Of a stretch of DNA of 64,000 nt, positions 42,548 to 51,448 are shown piece after piece (the stretch's first letter is position 1; each line of letters starts with the position of its first letter). A program made the translations under genes and the position numbers. The stretch is from Thiothrix litoralis. GTDB taxonomy: Bacteria > Pseudomonadota > Gammaproteobacteria > Thiotrichales > Thiotrichaceae. The notes beneath the pieces are model-generated. The model made no database searches. It was not told where the DNA came from and worked only from the letters and a program-made list of their open reading frames with translations. Location: assembly GCF_017901135.1 (NCBI RefSeq), contig NZ_CP072801.1, forward strand, positions 1,798,001 through 1,862,000, given 5' to 3'.

Positions 42548-44374
42548 TCACAGCATCCCATTCTGGCACACGCTCAAAGGCCGCATCATCAGGCGACGCT
42601 TGTGGTAATGGCTTTCCATGCGTTGCATGATGCCATCCAGAAAGCGCACGGTTTCGACGATATTCGGCCCTTTGTTAAGCATGGCGCATTCGGCACGGAT
42701 GCTCATCGCGGCATCGGTGACTTCAGCGCGGGAAGGCGCACCATTTTTCGCCATGCTTTCCAGAATTTGGGTAGCCCAGATCACCGGGGTATGCGCGGCT
42801 TCACACAACCAGAGAATTTCTTCCTGCACTTCAGATAGACGCTCAAAACCCACCTCCACCGCCAGATCGCCCCGCGCAATCATCACCCCAACCTTGGGGG
42901 AACGCATCGCGGTCAACAGAATGGCAGGTAGGTTTTCAAACGCTGCCCGATTTTCGATCTTGAGGATGATGCCTGTGTCAGGAATCCCCAGCCGTTGTAA
43001 ATGAGCTTGCAGATTGGCTACATCGTCGGAGGAACGCACAAAAGACAATGCCACCATGTCTACCTTGCCAGCCATAGCCTCAAGGTCGGCAATATCCTTG
43101 TCCGTCAAGGCAGGCGAATGAAACACGGTGTCGGGGAAATTGATGCCTTTTTCTGCCCGTAACTTCGCGCCACCGGGTGGGGTATGGGTAATCAGCAAGT
43201 CGATGGTGTCGCCATCACGCGCTTCCACCGTGCCACCAATCTTGCCATCATCCAGCCACACTTGCTGTCCAGTTTGTACAGCGCTGAAAGCTTCTTCCAA
43301 TGTGCAGTGAATGCGGGCAGGCTGGGTTTGCACGCCCTCGGCATCACGCTCACCGGCAGTTCCCGGCTCAGCAGCACGAGTCAGAATCAGGTGGTCACCA
43401 ACGTGCAGGGCAAGGGGAGGAGTCACTTCTGCCACATGGATGAGCTTGCCCTTGCCAAGTTTTTTGCCGTTGCGCTCGAACAGCAGTTCGGTATTTTCCT
43501 GTAAATAAAGAGTCTGGTCGGTCGTCACCAAACGGGCGTGCTGGTGTTTGGCGACGACCTGTAATTCGCGGTGAGCTTCACGCGCATCACGGAGCAGAAT
43601 GTCATCACCCGGACGCGTATCCGCCAATACCTTGCCACTCACTTCGAGCGCCGGGAACTCCTGTTCAATCCACTCTGCACCTTCGGGAATCAGCCAGAGA
43701 CGCCCCGGCATATACACATGACCAAACAGGTCACGCTTGGGCTTGAGTTTAATGACCCGCCCGACAGCCTTGATCGTGCCGGTACGCAATTTCGGCCCCG
43801 CCAGATCAAGCTGGGTTTTACAGGTTTTGCCCGTTTGGGATTCTGCTAGCCGCAAGTTGCCGAGCATTTGCTGCCAATCGTCAGACGTGTCATGGGCGCA
43901 ATTGATCCGCATGACATCCATACCCGCTTCCAGTAAACCGCTGATCAGGACATGATCGTCGGCAGCTTCGGAGGGCATCGTCACCATGATGCGTACTTCA
44001 CGGTGGAGCGGACGAGCACCAAACAGCGCCGTGGCTGAGCGCTCCATCAGCTCACTACTAGTAGCAACGGAAACAGGAGCAACAGGCGCAGCGGAAGGTG
44101 TTTCCCCTTTCAGGCATTGCAAGGCTGCAATCACGCTATTCAGGGTTGCCAGCGTATGCGACTCCAGTATACCCAATGAACTCAGGCCACGTTCAATAAG
44201 TGCAAGCTGTAATGCCCGCAGCTCGTGACTGCGCACCGAGAGGTAATGCAACAGGTTTTGTGCGGAAGGTTGGTGGGCTGCATCAAGCTGTTCTAACTCT
44301 GGGTATTGCGTGGCAAACGTCACTGCCTGGCTACGAATCCAGATCAGCTGTTCCAGCAACTGCTTATCATCCAT
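42548..44374 (-). CDS. pyk: Pyruvate kinase, variant architecture
   Basis: 608 residues. A helical N-terminal extension of about 125 residues precedes the catalytic barrel, which begins REVRIMVTMPSEAADDHVLISGLLEAGMDVMRINCAH. Catalytic features are CKTQLDLAGPKLRTG, LSFVRSSDDVANLQAHL, ILKIENRAAFENL and VMIARGDLAVEVG, followed by PVIWATQILESM. The usual C-terminal regulatory domain is absent; the protein ends shortly after the barrel, and the B-domain region is enlarged. Allosteric control by sugar phosphates is therefore unlikely. It is divergent from pstS across a Pho-box region. Confidence 0.85.
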   Translation of the reverse strand: MDDKQLLEQLIWIRSQAVTFATQYPELEQLDAAHQPSAQNLLHYLSVRSHELRALQLALIERGLSSLGILESHTLATLNSVIAALQCLKGETPSAAPVAPVSVATSSELMERSATALFGARPLHREVRIMVTMPSEAADDHVLISGLLEAGMDVMRINCAHDTSDDWQQMLGNLRLAESQTGKTCKTQLDLAGPKLRTGTIKAVGRVIKLKPKRDLFGHVYMPGRLWLIPEGAEWIEQEFPALEVSGKVLADTRPGDDILLRDAREAHRELQVVAKHQHARLVTTDQTLYLQENTELLFERNGKKLGKGKLIHVAEVTPPLALHVGDHLILTRAAEPGTAGERDAEGVQTQPARIHCTLEEAFSAVQTGQQVWLDDGKIGGTVEARDGDTIDLLITHTPPGGAKLRAEKGINFPDTVFHSPALTDKDIADLEAMAGKVDMVALSFVRSSDDVANLQAHLQRLGIPDTGIILKIENRAAFENLPAILLTAMRSPKVGVMIARGDLAVEVGFERLSEVQEEILWLCEAAHTPVIWATQILESMAKNGAPSRAEVTDAAMSIRAECAMLNKGPNIVETVRFLDGIMQRMESHYHKRRLMMRPLSVCQNGML

Positions 44375-44453
44375 GCTTATTGTCCTTTGGGTTTGCTTGT
44401 GCGGATGCTACCCCCGCCATGTTGCAGAATGATGACAAGACACCTGCCAACCA

Positions 44454-44493
44454 TTGTCATCATTCTTTCATAATACCGCCATAAAACTTTCAT
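44454..44493 (+). promoter_or_regulatory. Four-unit Pho-box array upstream of pstS
   Basis: Units TTGTCAT (44454), CTTTCAT (44465), CCGCCAT (44476) and CTTTCAT (44487) recur at exactly 11 bp, separated by CATT, AATA and AAAA. This is the PhoB binding pattern, ending 60 bp before the pstS start. Confidence 0.85.
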
Positions 44494-44553
44494 CAAGAAG
44501 CTCTACGATTCGCGCAAATCCATCCCGGATTCTTTTTTCCAAGGAGCTTATTA

Positions 44554-45597
44554 ATGAAACAACTTACTCTGGCAGTTGCATTGGGTCTGGTCACTGCTGC
44601 CGGTGTTGCGCAAGCACGCGACAACATCGAAATCGTCGGTTCTTCTACGGTATACCCGTTTTCCACCGCTGTTGCGGAACAGTTTGCCAAGAAAACGGGG
44701 ATGGCTGCTCCCAAGGTTGAAGCCACCGGTACTGGCGGCGGCATGAAATTGTTCTGCTCTGGCGCTGGCATTGATACACCTGACATCAGCAACGCTTCCC
44801 GCCGCATGAAAAAGAGCGAGATGGAAACCTGCATAAAAAATGGCGTTGATACTGTCACTGAAGTCAAAATCGGCTTCGATGGTATTGCCATTGCCCAAGC
44901 TAAGGATGCAGCACCTGTCGCACTGTCACGCCGTGAACTGTATCTGGCACTGGCGAAAGATGTTCCCACCGGCCCTAATGGTGAATTGCAACCGAACACT
45001 TACACCACTTGGAAGCAAATTAACCCAGCGATGGCTGACGTGAAAATCGAAGTCATGGGCCCGCCGCCCACTTCTGGTACACGTGATGCATTGGCAGAAC
45101 TGGGCATGGAAAAAGGCTGCCTGCTCTTCAAAGGTATGCCAGAACTGAAAAAGAGCGACGAGAAAGCCTTCAAAGCTGCTTGCACAACGGTACGTGAAGA
45201 TGGTCATTACATCGAAGCGGGCGAAAACGACAACCTGATCGTGCAAAAGCTGCAAGCCAACCCTAATGCAGTCGGCATCTTCGGTTACAGCTTTATGGAT
45301 CAGAACCGTGACAGCCTCAAAGCGGCATCCATTGATGGCGTAGACATCAGCTATGATGCCATCGCAAACGGCTCATACAAGCTATCACGCCCACTTTACT
45401 TCTACGTGAAAAACAGCCACGTTGATCAAATCAAAGGCATCAAGGAATACATGGCTGAGTTCGCCAGCGATGCAGCCTTGAACGCTGACGGCTATCTGGC
45501 TGACAAAGGCTTGGTTGCACTGCCTGCGGCGGAAAAGAGCGCTTCCATTGCCGCTGCGGCTGCACTGACGCCCGTATCGGTCAATGCCCTGAAATAA
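44554..45597 (+). CDS. pstS: Phosphate ABC transporter substrate-binding protein
   Basis: 347 residues with a signal peptide cleaved after AQA. The mature start DNIEIVGSSTVYPFSTAVAEQFAKKTG carries the first phosphate-binding Ser/Thr, and VMGPPPTSGTRDALAE contains the second loop. It delivers periplasmic phosphate to PstCA. It stands 3 kb from pstC, separated by btaBA and an acyltransferase gene. The Pho array is upstream and a terminator downstream, so it is probably its own transcript. Confidence 0.96.
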   Translation: MKQLTLAVALGLVTAAGVAQARDNIEIVGSSTVYPFSTAVAEQFAKKTGMAAPKVEATGTGGGMKLFCSGAGIDTPDISNASRRMKKSEMETCIKNGVDTVTEVKIGFDGIAIAQAKDAAPVALSRRELYLALAKDVPTGPNGELQPNTYTTWKQINPAMADVKIEVMGPPPTSGTRDALAELGMEKGCLLFKGMPELKKSDEKAFKAACTTVREDGHYIEAGENDNLIVQKLQANPNAVGIFGYSFMDQNRDSLKAASIDGVDISYDAIANGSYKLSRPLYFYVKNSHVDQIKGIKEYMAEFASDAALNADGYLADKGLVALPAAEKSASIAAAAALTPVSVNALK

Positions 45598-45635
45598 TAA
45601 AATAACAATGCCAAAAATAACAATGAGCTAGTGTT

Positions 45636-45661
45636 AAGGGAGCAAGGATGCTCCCTTTTTT
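45636..45661 (+). terminator. Terminator after pstS
   Basis: AAGGGAGC-aaggat-GCTCCCTT with a run of six T, 39 bp after the pstS stop. Confidence 0.92.
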
Positions 45662-45693
45662 AGTGGGCAGCTAAAACATCAGTACCGGGCGTA

Positions 45694-46398
45694 TCAGAAA
45701 TCCAGATACTGCGATATTTGCGGAAGTTCTGGTTGATGGTCATTGGGAATCCCCCCTTTCTGGTAATGCGCAAGCACGGCATAACGCCCACGCAAATGGC
45801 GAATGCGCAGTTGGTCTTGCTGGCGAGCAGCCAGTTGCTCCAAATAAACAGGTACTGCCGGATCCGGGTGAACATTGAACCCATCCAGCCATTGCAACAG
45901 CAGTTTGCGGAACCATGCAGGCAGGGTTTGCTGATCAGAAAAGTCCACCACATGCAAACACCCACTGGGCTTAAGGATGCTCAAGGCATGTTCCAGCGCA
46001 TCCTGCCAGCCGGGGATCATCGACAGCACATACGAAAACACGATGTGGTCAAACGGCTTATCCAGCCCAAACGCAGTGTGGTCAACCTGCCCCGCCAAAC
46101 CTTGGCGCAAGCTAATCTGCTGGCTATACAAAGTATTGCGGAGATTCTCTTGCGCCGTTGCCAGCATCATCGCGGAAGCATCCATGCCGTAGAGTTTGGC
46201 ATGGGGGTGACGATAGGCTAACTTGGTTAGGTTACGCCCCGTACCGCAGCCGATTTCCAGCAAGGTTTCACCCGGCTGCAACGGAATTTCCGCCAGCAGC
46301 GTGTCGCGTCCCAGCAGGTAATACTTGCGGGACAAGTCATAAACGTACCGCTGGTAACGGTACTGCTGATCCATTTTCTGTGCGGCATCCATCGTCAA
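45694..46398 (-). CDS. btaB: Betaine-lipid synthase methyltransferase
   Basis: 234 residues, class I SAM methyltransferase. Motif I is LLEIGCGTGRNLTKLA, and the YRYQRYVYDLSRKYYLLGR N-terminus is characteristic of BtaB. It trimethylates diacylglyceryl-homoserine to DGTS in the membrane. The start overlaps the btaA stop by 4 bp, as in Rhodobacter-type btaAB operons. Confidence 0.9.
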   Translation of the reverse strand: MTMDAAQKMDQQYRYQRYVYDLSRKYYLLGRDTLLAEIPLQPGETLLEIGCGTGRNLTKLAYRHPHAKLYGMDASAMMLATAQENLRNTLYSQQISLRQGLAGQVDHTAFGLDKPFDHIVFSYVLSMIPGWQDALEHALSILKPSGCLHVVDFSDQQTLPAWFRKLLLQWLDGFNVHPDPAVPVYLEQLAARQQDQLRIRHLRGRYAVLAHYQKGGIPNDHQPELPQISQYLDF

Positions 46399-47609
46399 CC
46401 AGCCTTACGGTAGAGGTGGAAACCACCGTAGATGGCAGAACGGTCTTGCTGGAATAATTGCGCTGAGGTTTCCGCTTCGTACACAAACTGGTTGCGCAAT
46501 TCAGCAGGCAAGGCAGTCTCTAGCGGCGATTCAGCAGCAGCAGTGCGGAAGATAATGCGCGTGCCCGGTTTGCCCACCCGTGCGATTTGCGTCCACAAGC
46601 GGGTCAACACCTCATCCGTCATCCAATCCTGCGCGTCGAGGAAGACGAAACGGTCGTAACTATGCAGCGCTTGCTCTTCCAAAAAGTCGATCATCGAGCC
46701 AAGGTGCGTATCGACCTTACCCAGTTGGCTGCGGATAGCCTCATAATTTTCCGCTGTCAGGTAAGCAGGAATCGCTCGCCGTTTAGCATGGTCATAGCGA
46801 TGGCTAAACCCCTGCCAAGCAAAATAGTTGTCTTGAATCGGGGTATCACACGCCAGACGCTTTACCCGTTCACGGTATTGCCCGATCAGATTGCCTTGTT
46901 CCTTCATCGCCTTGTATTGCTGTGGTGGAATGCCAAGGCTGAATACTGATACTGGCAACTTACCAAGGAATTTCACCAGTTTGTTATCGAAAAACGGCGC
47001 AATGTGTTGCTTAAAAATCGCCTTCTGTTCGTACAAACTGGCAGCCGTGAGAAGCTTTTCCGGGTGGTAATTGGTGCGTCGCGCTATCCAGTGCAACAGA
47101 CGCATGAAATAGCCAAAGCGCGTGTGACGGTACAGCCCGTCACGGAACATGTGGATGCGTTTTTGACCCCAGATGCTGCGCCCTTGCCAGAAAGCATCCA
47201 GCGCCGTATCCAGATGCGGGCGGATGTGCTGCTCATACTGCGCAATATTGGTTTCGCGGTCAGCGTAACCAAAGAAATCGTAAAACGCGGCATGATCCGG
47301 CAGGTGTTTCATGGCCGCCAGTTTCAGGCGTGTCAAGGACAAGTGGTACGGATTCAGGTCAATCGCGGTAATGTGCGCCGGATTTGCCGTCAGGTAATTC
47401 AGCACATTACAGCCGCCCGAAGCAATGGTCAGCACCCGGCTTTCCGAGGTCAATTGCAAAGCTTGTAAATCAACCGCTGGGTCTTCCCAAATCTGGTTGT
47501 AAATAAAGCTATTGAACCAAAAGCTGAATAAACGTTGCTGCATCCCCATCAAGGAAGTCGGGGCATGTTGATGCACAGCATCGCGCATTGCGTCGGAAAT
47601 ACCTGCCAT
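46395..47609 (-). CDS. btaA: SAM:diacylglycerol 3-amino-3-carboxypropyl transferase
   Basis: 404 residues of the BtaA (DUF3419) family. Diagnostic parts are FNSFIYNQIWEDPAVDLQALQL, the SAM-binding VLTIASGGCNVLNYL, ITAIDLNPYHLSLTRLKL and FVFLDAQDWMTDEVL. It moves the aminocarboxypropyl group of SAM onto diacylglycerol, the first step to the betaine lipid DGTS, which replaces phospholipids under phosphate limitation. A three-unit Pho array lies 52-80 bp upstream on the minus strand. Confidence 0.93.
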   Translation of the reverse strand: MAGISDAMRDAVHQHAPTSLMGMQQRLFSFWFNSFIYNQIWEDPAVDLQALQLTSESRVLTIASGGCNVLNYLTANPAHITAIDLNPYHLSLTRLKLAAMKHLPDHAAFYDFFGYADRETNIAQYEQHIRPHLDTALDAFWQGRSIWGQKRIHMFRDGLYRHTRFGYFMRLLHWIARRTNYHPEKLLTAASLYEQKAIFKQHIAPFFDNKLVKFLGKLPVSVFSLGIPPQQYKAMKEQGNLIGQYRERVKRLACDTPIQDNYFAWQGFSHRYDHAKRRAIPAYLTAENYEAIRSQLGKVDTHLGSMIDFLEEQALHSYDRFVFLDAQDWMTDEVLTRLWTQIARVGKPGTRIIFRTAAAESPLETALPAELRNQFVYEAETSAQLFQQDRSAIYGGFHLYRKAG

Positions 47610-47660
47610 GAAATTCTCTCTAACAATAACGGATTATGCGTGAAAGGCTAATGGCGAGGC

Positions 47661-47689
47661 ATGACGGCAAAATGACGCTTGTGTGATGG
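47661..47689 (-). promoter_or_regulatory. Three-unit Pho-box array upstream of btaA
   Basis: Read on the minus strand: CCATCAC, ACAA, GCGTCAT, TTTG, CCGTCAT, with an exact 11-bp period, directed at btaA-btaB. Confidence 0.8.
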
Positions 47690-47747
47690 TTGTGTTAATA
47701 CCAAAAGTTACGCTGCTCCCCCCACATTTAACCTCCCTGAAAAATAA

Positions 47748-47776
47748 CCGTCATTCGGTTGTCATTCTCCTTTCAT
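47748..47776 (+). promoter_or_regulatory. Three-unit Pho-box array upstream of the OlsB-like gene
   Basis: CCGTCAT (47748), TTGTCAT (47759) and CTTTCAT (47770) at an 11-bp period, ending 34 bp before the start codon. Confidence 0.82.
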
Positions 47777-47810
47777 AAGCTAGCGCGATACTATGAAAGG
47801 AGTGCAACCC

Positions 47811-48590
47811 ATGACAGCCGCTATTCACTTACCACAACTCAGAGTAGAACTTGCCACCACACCGCAAGACATTTACGCATCCCAACGCCTGCGCTACGAA
47901 ATCTTCGCCAAGGAACAAGGCGCACAACTGGAAAGTGCGGCGGAAGGCATCGACCGCGACCATTACGACGATTATTGCCACCACCTGCTGGTACGCCGTA
48001 CCGACACCCATGCCGTGGTCGGCTCCACCCGCATCCTCACCACGCCGAATGCACGCAAAGCAGGCAGCTTTTACTCCGAAAACGAATTCGATCTGCGCGG
48101 CCTGTTCCCACAATTAAAAGGCAATGCCATTGAAATCGGGCGCACCTGCATTCACCCCGACTTCCGTAATGGCGCAGGCATCGGCATGTTATGGCTGGGG
48201 CTGGCGCAATTTATAGAAATGCACCGCGTCGATTTCCTGTTCGGGTGCGCCAGCATCAGCATGAACGACGGCGGCGCACAAGCCTCTGCCATCATGCAAG
48301 AAACCCGCGCCAACAACCTCGCCCCCGCTGAACTGCGCGTCCGCCCCCTGATGCACCTACTACCCACCGTCCCGGCCACCAAAATCAACATGCCACCCCT
48401 GCTGAAAGCCTACCTGAAACTCGGCGCATGGGTAGCGGGTGAACCCTGCCTCGACCCTGATTTCAACGTCGCCGATATTTTCATCCTGCTGGATGTCAAC
48501 AAGCTCAACACCCGTTACCACCGCCATTTTGTGCAAGGTAGCCTGAAGCGCAACACCGCCAGCGACACCGGTTTATTACGGGCAGCCTAA
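47811..48590 (+). CDS. OlsB-like N-acyltransferase (ornithine-lipid type)
   Basis: 259 residues from ATG 47811, which follows AAAGGAG by 8 bp; an ATG at 47793 lies before that site. The protein matches the GNAT-related OlsB/acyl-ACP transferase family: QRLRYEIFAKEQGA, CHHLLVRRTDTHAVVGSTRIL, FYSENEFDL, IEIGRTCIHPDFRNG and FLFGCASISMND, then PPLLKAYLKLGAWVAGEP and DFNVADIFILLDV. OlsB acylates the alpha-amino group of ornithine to lyso-ornithine lipid, a phosphorus-free lipid. No olsA-type O-acyltransferase is adjacent. The amino-acid substrate is inferred. It lies between the divergent btaA and pstC. Confidence 0.78.
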   Translation: MTAAIHLPQLRVELATTPQDIYASQRLRYEIFAKEQGAQLESAAEGIDRDHYDDYCHHLLVRRTDTHAVVGSTRILTTPNARKAGSFYSENEFDLRGLFPQLKGNAIEIGRTCIHPDFRNGAGIGMLWLGLAQFIEMHRVDFLFGCASISMNDGGAQASAIMQETRANNLAPAELRVRPLMHLLPTVPATKINMPPLLKAYLKLGAWVAGEPCLDPDFNVADIFILLDVNKLNTRYHRHFVQGSLKRNTASDTGLLRAA

Positions 48591-48603
48591 AACCGTTAAC
48601 AGT

Positions 48604-48621
48604 CTGTAACAATATTGTCAT
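48604..48621 (+). promoter_or_regulatory. Pho box upstream of pstC
   Basis: CTGTAAC, AATA, TTGTCAT, about 70-85 bp before the pstC start, with a poorer third unit downstream. Confidence 0.7.
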
Positions 48622-48688
48622 ATTCCGCGCTTACAATCCGGGGCGCGACACATCAATCTGGTCATACAGCCCCCAATCAGGAGTTTTC

Positions 48689-50080
48689 ATGAGTACCTTG
48701 GGTATTTTGCTAACGCTAATATTGCTAGCCGCGTTCAGTTACTACATTGGCCGCAAACGCTCGCTGGCGCTGGCCACCCCCATGCAACGCGGTGGTAATA
48801 ACCTGCATTCCCTGCCCAGTTACTACGGTTATCTGGTCGTGGCATGGGCGGTTATCCCCGCCCTGTTAGTGTTTGCCTTGTGGTCAACACTGGAAAAACC
48901 ACTGCTGACAGCCAGCATGATGTCCCACATACCAGCGGAATATCAGGACAAATCTGCTGACGAACATAGCCTTATCAGTAACCGTATCCTCAATCTGGTG
49001 TATAACCCCGAACGGCTGGCGACGGCTGACCCCGTGTACAAAGCAGCCGCACAAGACTACCAACAGATGCAGTCCCTGAGTAACAACATCAAAACACTGC
49101 TGGTATTGGCACTCGCCATTGCGGGAACATTCATCGGCTTGCGTCATGTCAAACCCAAAACCCGCGCCCGCAACCAAGTGGAACGGGTGGTGCAAATCAT
49201 CATGATTGGCTGCGCCTCCATCGCCATTTTGACGACCGTGGGCATTGTGTTCTCCGTATTGTTTGAATCTTTCCGCTTCTTTGGGCAAGTGCCTGCCACG
49301 GACTTCCTGTTCGGAACGCATTGGAGCCCGCAAACGGCACTACGCGCTGATCAGGCAGGTAGCTCTGGTTCATTCGGGGCGATTCCACTTTTCGTGGGCA
49401 CGCTGCTGATCTCGGCCATTGCCTTGCTGATTGCCGTACCGCTGGGTTTGATGTCGGCGATTTACCTCTCCGAATACGCCAGCCCGACCTTGCGTGCTTA
49501 TGCCAAACCCGCCATGGAAATCCTCGCGGGTATCCCCACCGTGGTCTACGGCTTCTTTGCTGCCCTGACCGTTGCACCGTTTATCCGCAGCATGGGCGAA
49601 TCATTCGGTCTGAGCGTGGCCTCGGAAAGTGCGCTGGCTGCCGGGCTGGTCATGGGTATTATGATCATTCCGTTTATGTCGTCGTTGTCGGATGACGTGA
49701 TCAACGCCGTGCCACAGGCGATGCGCGATGGCTCTTACGGCATGGGTGCTACCAAGTCGGAAACCATCAAACAAGTCATCATACCCGCCGCTTTGCCCGG
49801 TATTGTTGGCGCATTCCTGTTGGCAGCTTCCCGCGCTATCGGTGAAACCATGATCGTGGTCATGGCCGCCGGGCTAGCAGCCAATATGACTATTAACCCG
49901 CTGGAAGCTGTGACCACTGTGACCGTGCAAATCGTCACCCTGCTGACCGGCGACCAAGAATTTGACAGTGCGAAAACGCTCGCGGCGTTTGCCTTAGGGT
50001 TAAGCCTGTTTGTTGTCACCTTGATTCTGAACGTGGTTGCGTTGCATATCGTGCGCAAATACCGCGAACAATACGATTAA
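48689..50080 (+). CDS. pstC: Phosphate ABC transporter permease PstC
   Basis: 463 residues, the long proteobacterial form with an extra N-terminal part. The permease core carries GAIPLFVGTLLISAIALLIAVPLGLMSAIYLSEYA, GIPTVVYGFFAAL and the EAA-type loop DVINAVPQAMRDGSYGMGATKSETIKQVIIPAALPGI. It pairs with PstA in the inner membrane. It heads pstC-pstA-pstB-phoU-phoB-phoR. Confidence 0.95.
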   Translation: MSTLGILLTLILLAAFSYYIGRKRSLALATPMQRGGNNLHSLPSYYGYLVVAWAVIPALLVFALWSTLEKPLLTASMMSHIPAEYQDKSADEHSLISNRILNLVYNPERLATADPVYKAAAQDYQQMQSLSNNIKTLLVLALAIAGTFIGLRHVKPKTRARNQVERVVQIIMIGCASIAILTTVGIVFSVLFESFRFFGQVPATDFLFGTHWSPQTALRADQAGSSGSFGAIPLFVGTLLISAIALLIAVPLGLMSAIYLSEYASPTLRAYAKPAMEILAGIPTVVYGFFAALTVAPFIRSMGESFGLSVASESALAAGLVMGIMIIPFMSSLSDDVINAVPQAMRDGSYGMGATKSETIKQVIIPAALPGIVGAFLLAASRAIGETMIVVMAAGLAANMTINPLEAVTTVTVQIVTLLTGDQEFDSAKTLAAFALGLSLFVVTLILNVVALHIVRKYREQYD

Positions 50081-50093
50081 ACGGAGCACTGTC

Positions 50094-51374
50094 ATGAGTA
50101 CGACGACTGAAAAAGTGAAAGCGACCCTTGGAAAACGTTACGCGAAAGAAAAACGCTTCCGTTTTTATGGTCTGGCTTCGATTGCCTTGAGCCTTTTGTT
50201 TCTGGTGCTGTTACTGACCGATATTACGGTCAAGGGTCTTCCCGCCTTCAGCAGCACCTACATCAAGTTGGATGTGCAGTTGGATGCACCAACCTTGGGT
50301 GTCAGCACCGACGCCACACCTGAACAATTGCGCATGGCCAATTACAATACCGCTGTCTTGAACAGCTTGAATACGCTGCTCCCCGGTGTAACCGATCGTA
50401 AAGAGAAAAAAGCCCTCAAGGGCTTGGTGAGTGGCGATGCGCAATACGAATTGCAACGCATGGTCATGGACAACCCGCAATTGATCGGCACGACACAATC
50501 CGTCTGGGTGTTGGCGGATGATGATATTGACGTGTATTACAAAGGCAATATCGACCGCACCGCACCGGAAGCCGACCGCCGCATTAAAGATTTCCAGTTG
50601 GCATGGCTGGATAAGCTCGAAGCAGAAGGACGGATTGACAGTCAATTCAATACTACCTTCTTCACCCGTGGCGACTCGCGTGAACCGGAACAAGCGGGTA
50701 TTTTGAGTGCCTTGGTAGGCTCTTTCTACACCTTGCTGGTCACACTTTCCCTGTCCTTCCCGATTGGGGTGGCGGCGGCGTTGTATCTGGAAGAGTTTGC
50801 GCCCAAGAATAATTTTTGGGTGGATTTGATTGAGGTGAACATCAATAACCTCGCCGCCGTGCCATCCATCGTGTTTGGTTTGCTGGGTCTGGCGGTGTTT
50901 ATCCAACTGTTTGGTTTGCCGCGTTCTGCCCCGTTGATAGGGGGGCTGGTACTGACCTTGATGACCTTGCCGACGATTATTATTGCAGCACGGGCTGCGT
51001 TACGCGCCGTGCCTCCTTCGATCCGTGAGGGTGCGTTGGGTATTGGTGCATCCAAAACCCAAACGGTGTTTCAGAACGTTTTACCGTTGGCGATGCCAGG
51101 CATCCTGACTGGCACCATCATTGGTATGGCGCAAGCCTTGGGGGAAACCGCCCCGCTGCTGATGATCGGCATGATCGCCTTCATTATGGATGTACCTGAC
51201 AGTGTGACCTCACCTTCCACCGTATTACCCGTACAAATCTATTTGTGGGCGGACAGCCCGGAACGCGCCTTCACTGAGCGGACGTCTGCCGCGATTATGG
51301 TGTTACTCACGTTCTTGGTGTCGATGAACTTGATTGCCGTCATACTGCGTAAACGCTTTGAGCGGCGCTGGTGA
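50094..51374 (+). CDS. pstA: Phosphate ABC transporter permease PstA
   Basis: 426 residues from ATG 50094 (MSTTTEKVKATLG), preceded by CGGAG and 13 bp after the pstC stop. A large periplasmic loop (about 75-200) separates the first membrane helix from the permease core, which has SFPIGVAAALYLEEFA, NNLAAVPSIVFGLLGL and the EAA loop PPSIREGALGIGASKTQTVFQNVLPLAMPGIL. It transports phosphate with PstC. Confidence 0.95.
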   Translation: MSTTTEKVKATLGKRYAKEKRFRFYGLASIALSLLFLVLLLTDITVKGLPAFSSTYIKLDVQLDAPTLGVSTDATPEQLRMANYNTAVLNSLNTLLPGVTDRKEKKALKGLVSGDAQYELQRMVMDNPQLIGTTQSVWVLADDDIDVYYKGNIDRTAPEADRRIKDFQLAWLDKLEAEGRIDSQFNTTFFTRGDSREPEQAGILSALVGSFYTLLVTLSLSFPIGVAAALYLEEFAPKNNFWVDLIEVNINNLAAVPSIVFGLLGLAVFIQLFGLPRSAPLIGGLVLTLMTLPTIIIAARAALRAVPPSIREGALGIGASKTQTVFQNVLPLAMPGILTGTIIGMAQALGETAPLLMIGMIAFIMDVPDSVTSPSTVLPVQIYLWADSPERAFTERTSAAIMVLLTFLVSMNLIAVILRKRFERRW

Positions 51375-51448
51375 GTTGCGTTAATGCGCCTTGTTACGTA
51401 TGACATTTACCCAAATTCCCTTAACCTTTTGACGATAAGGTGAACTCG

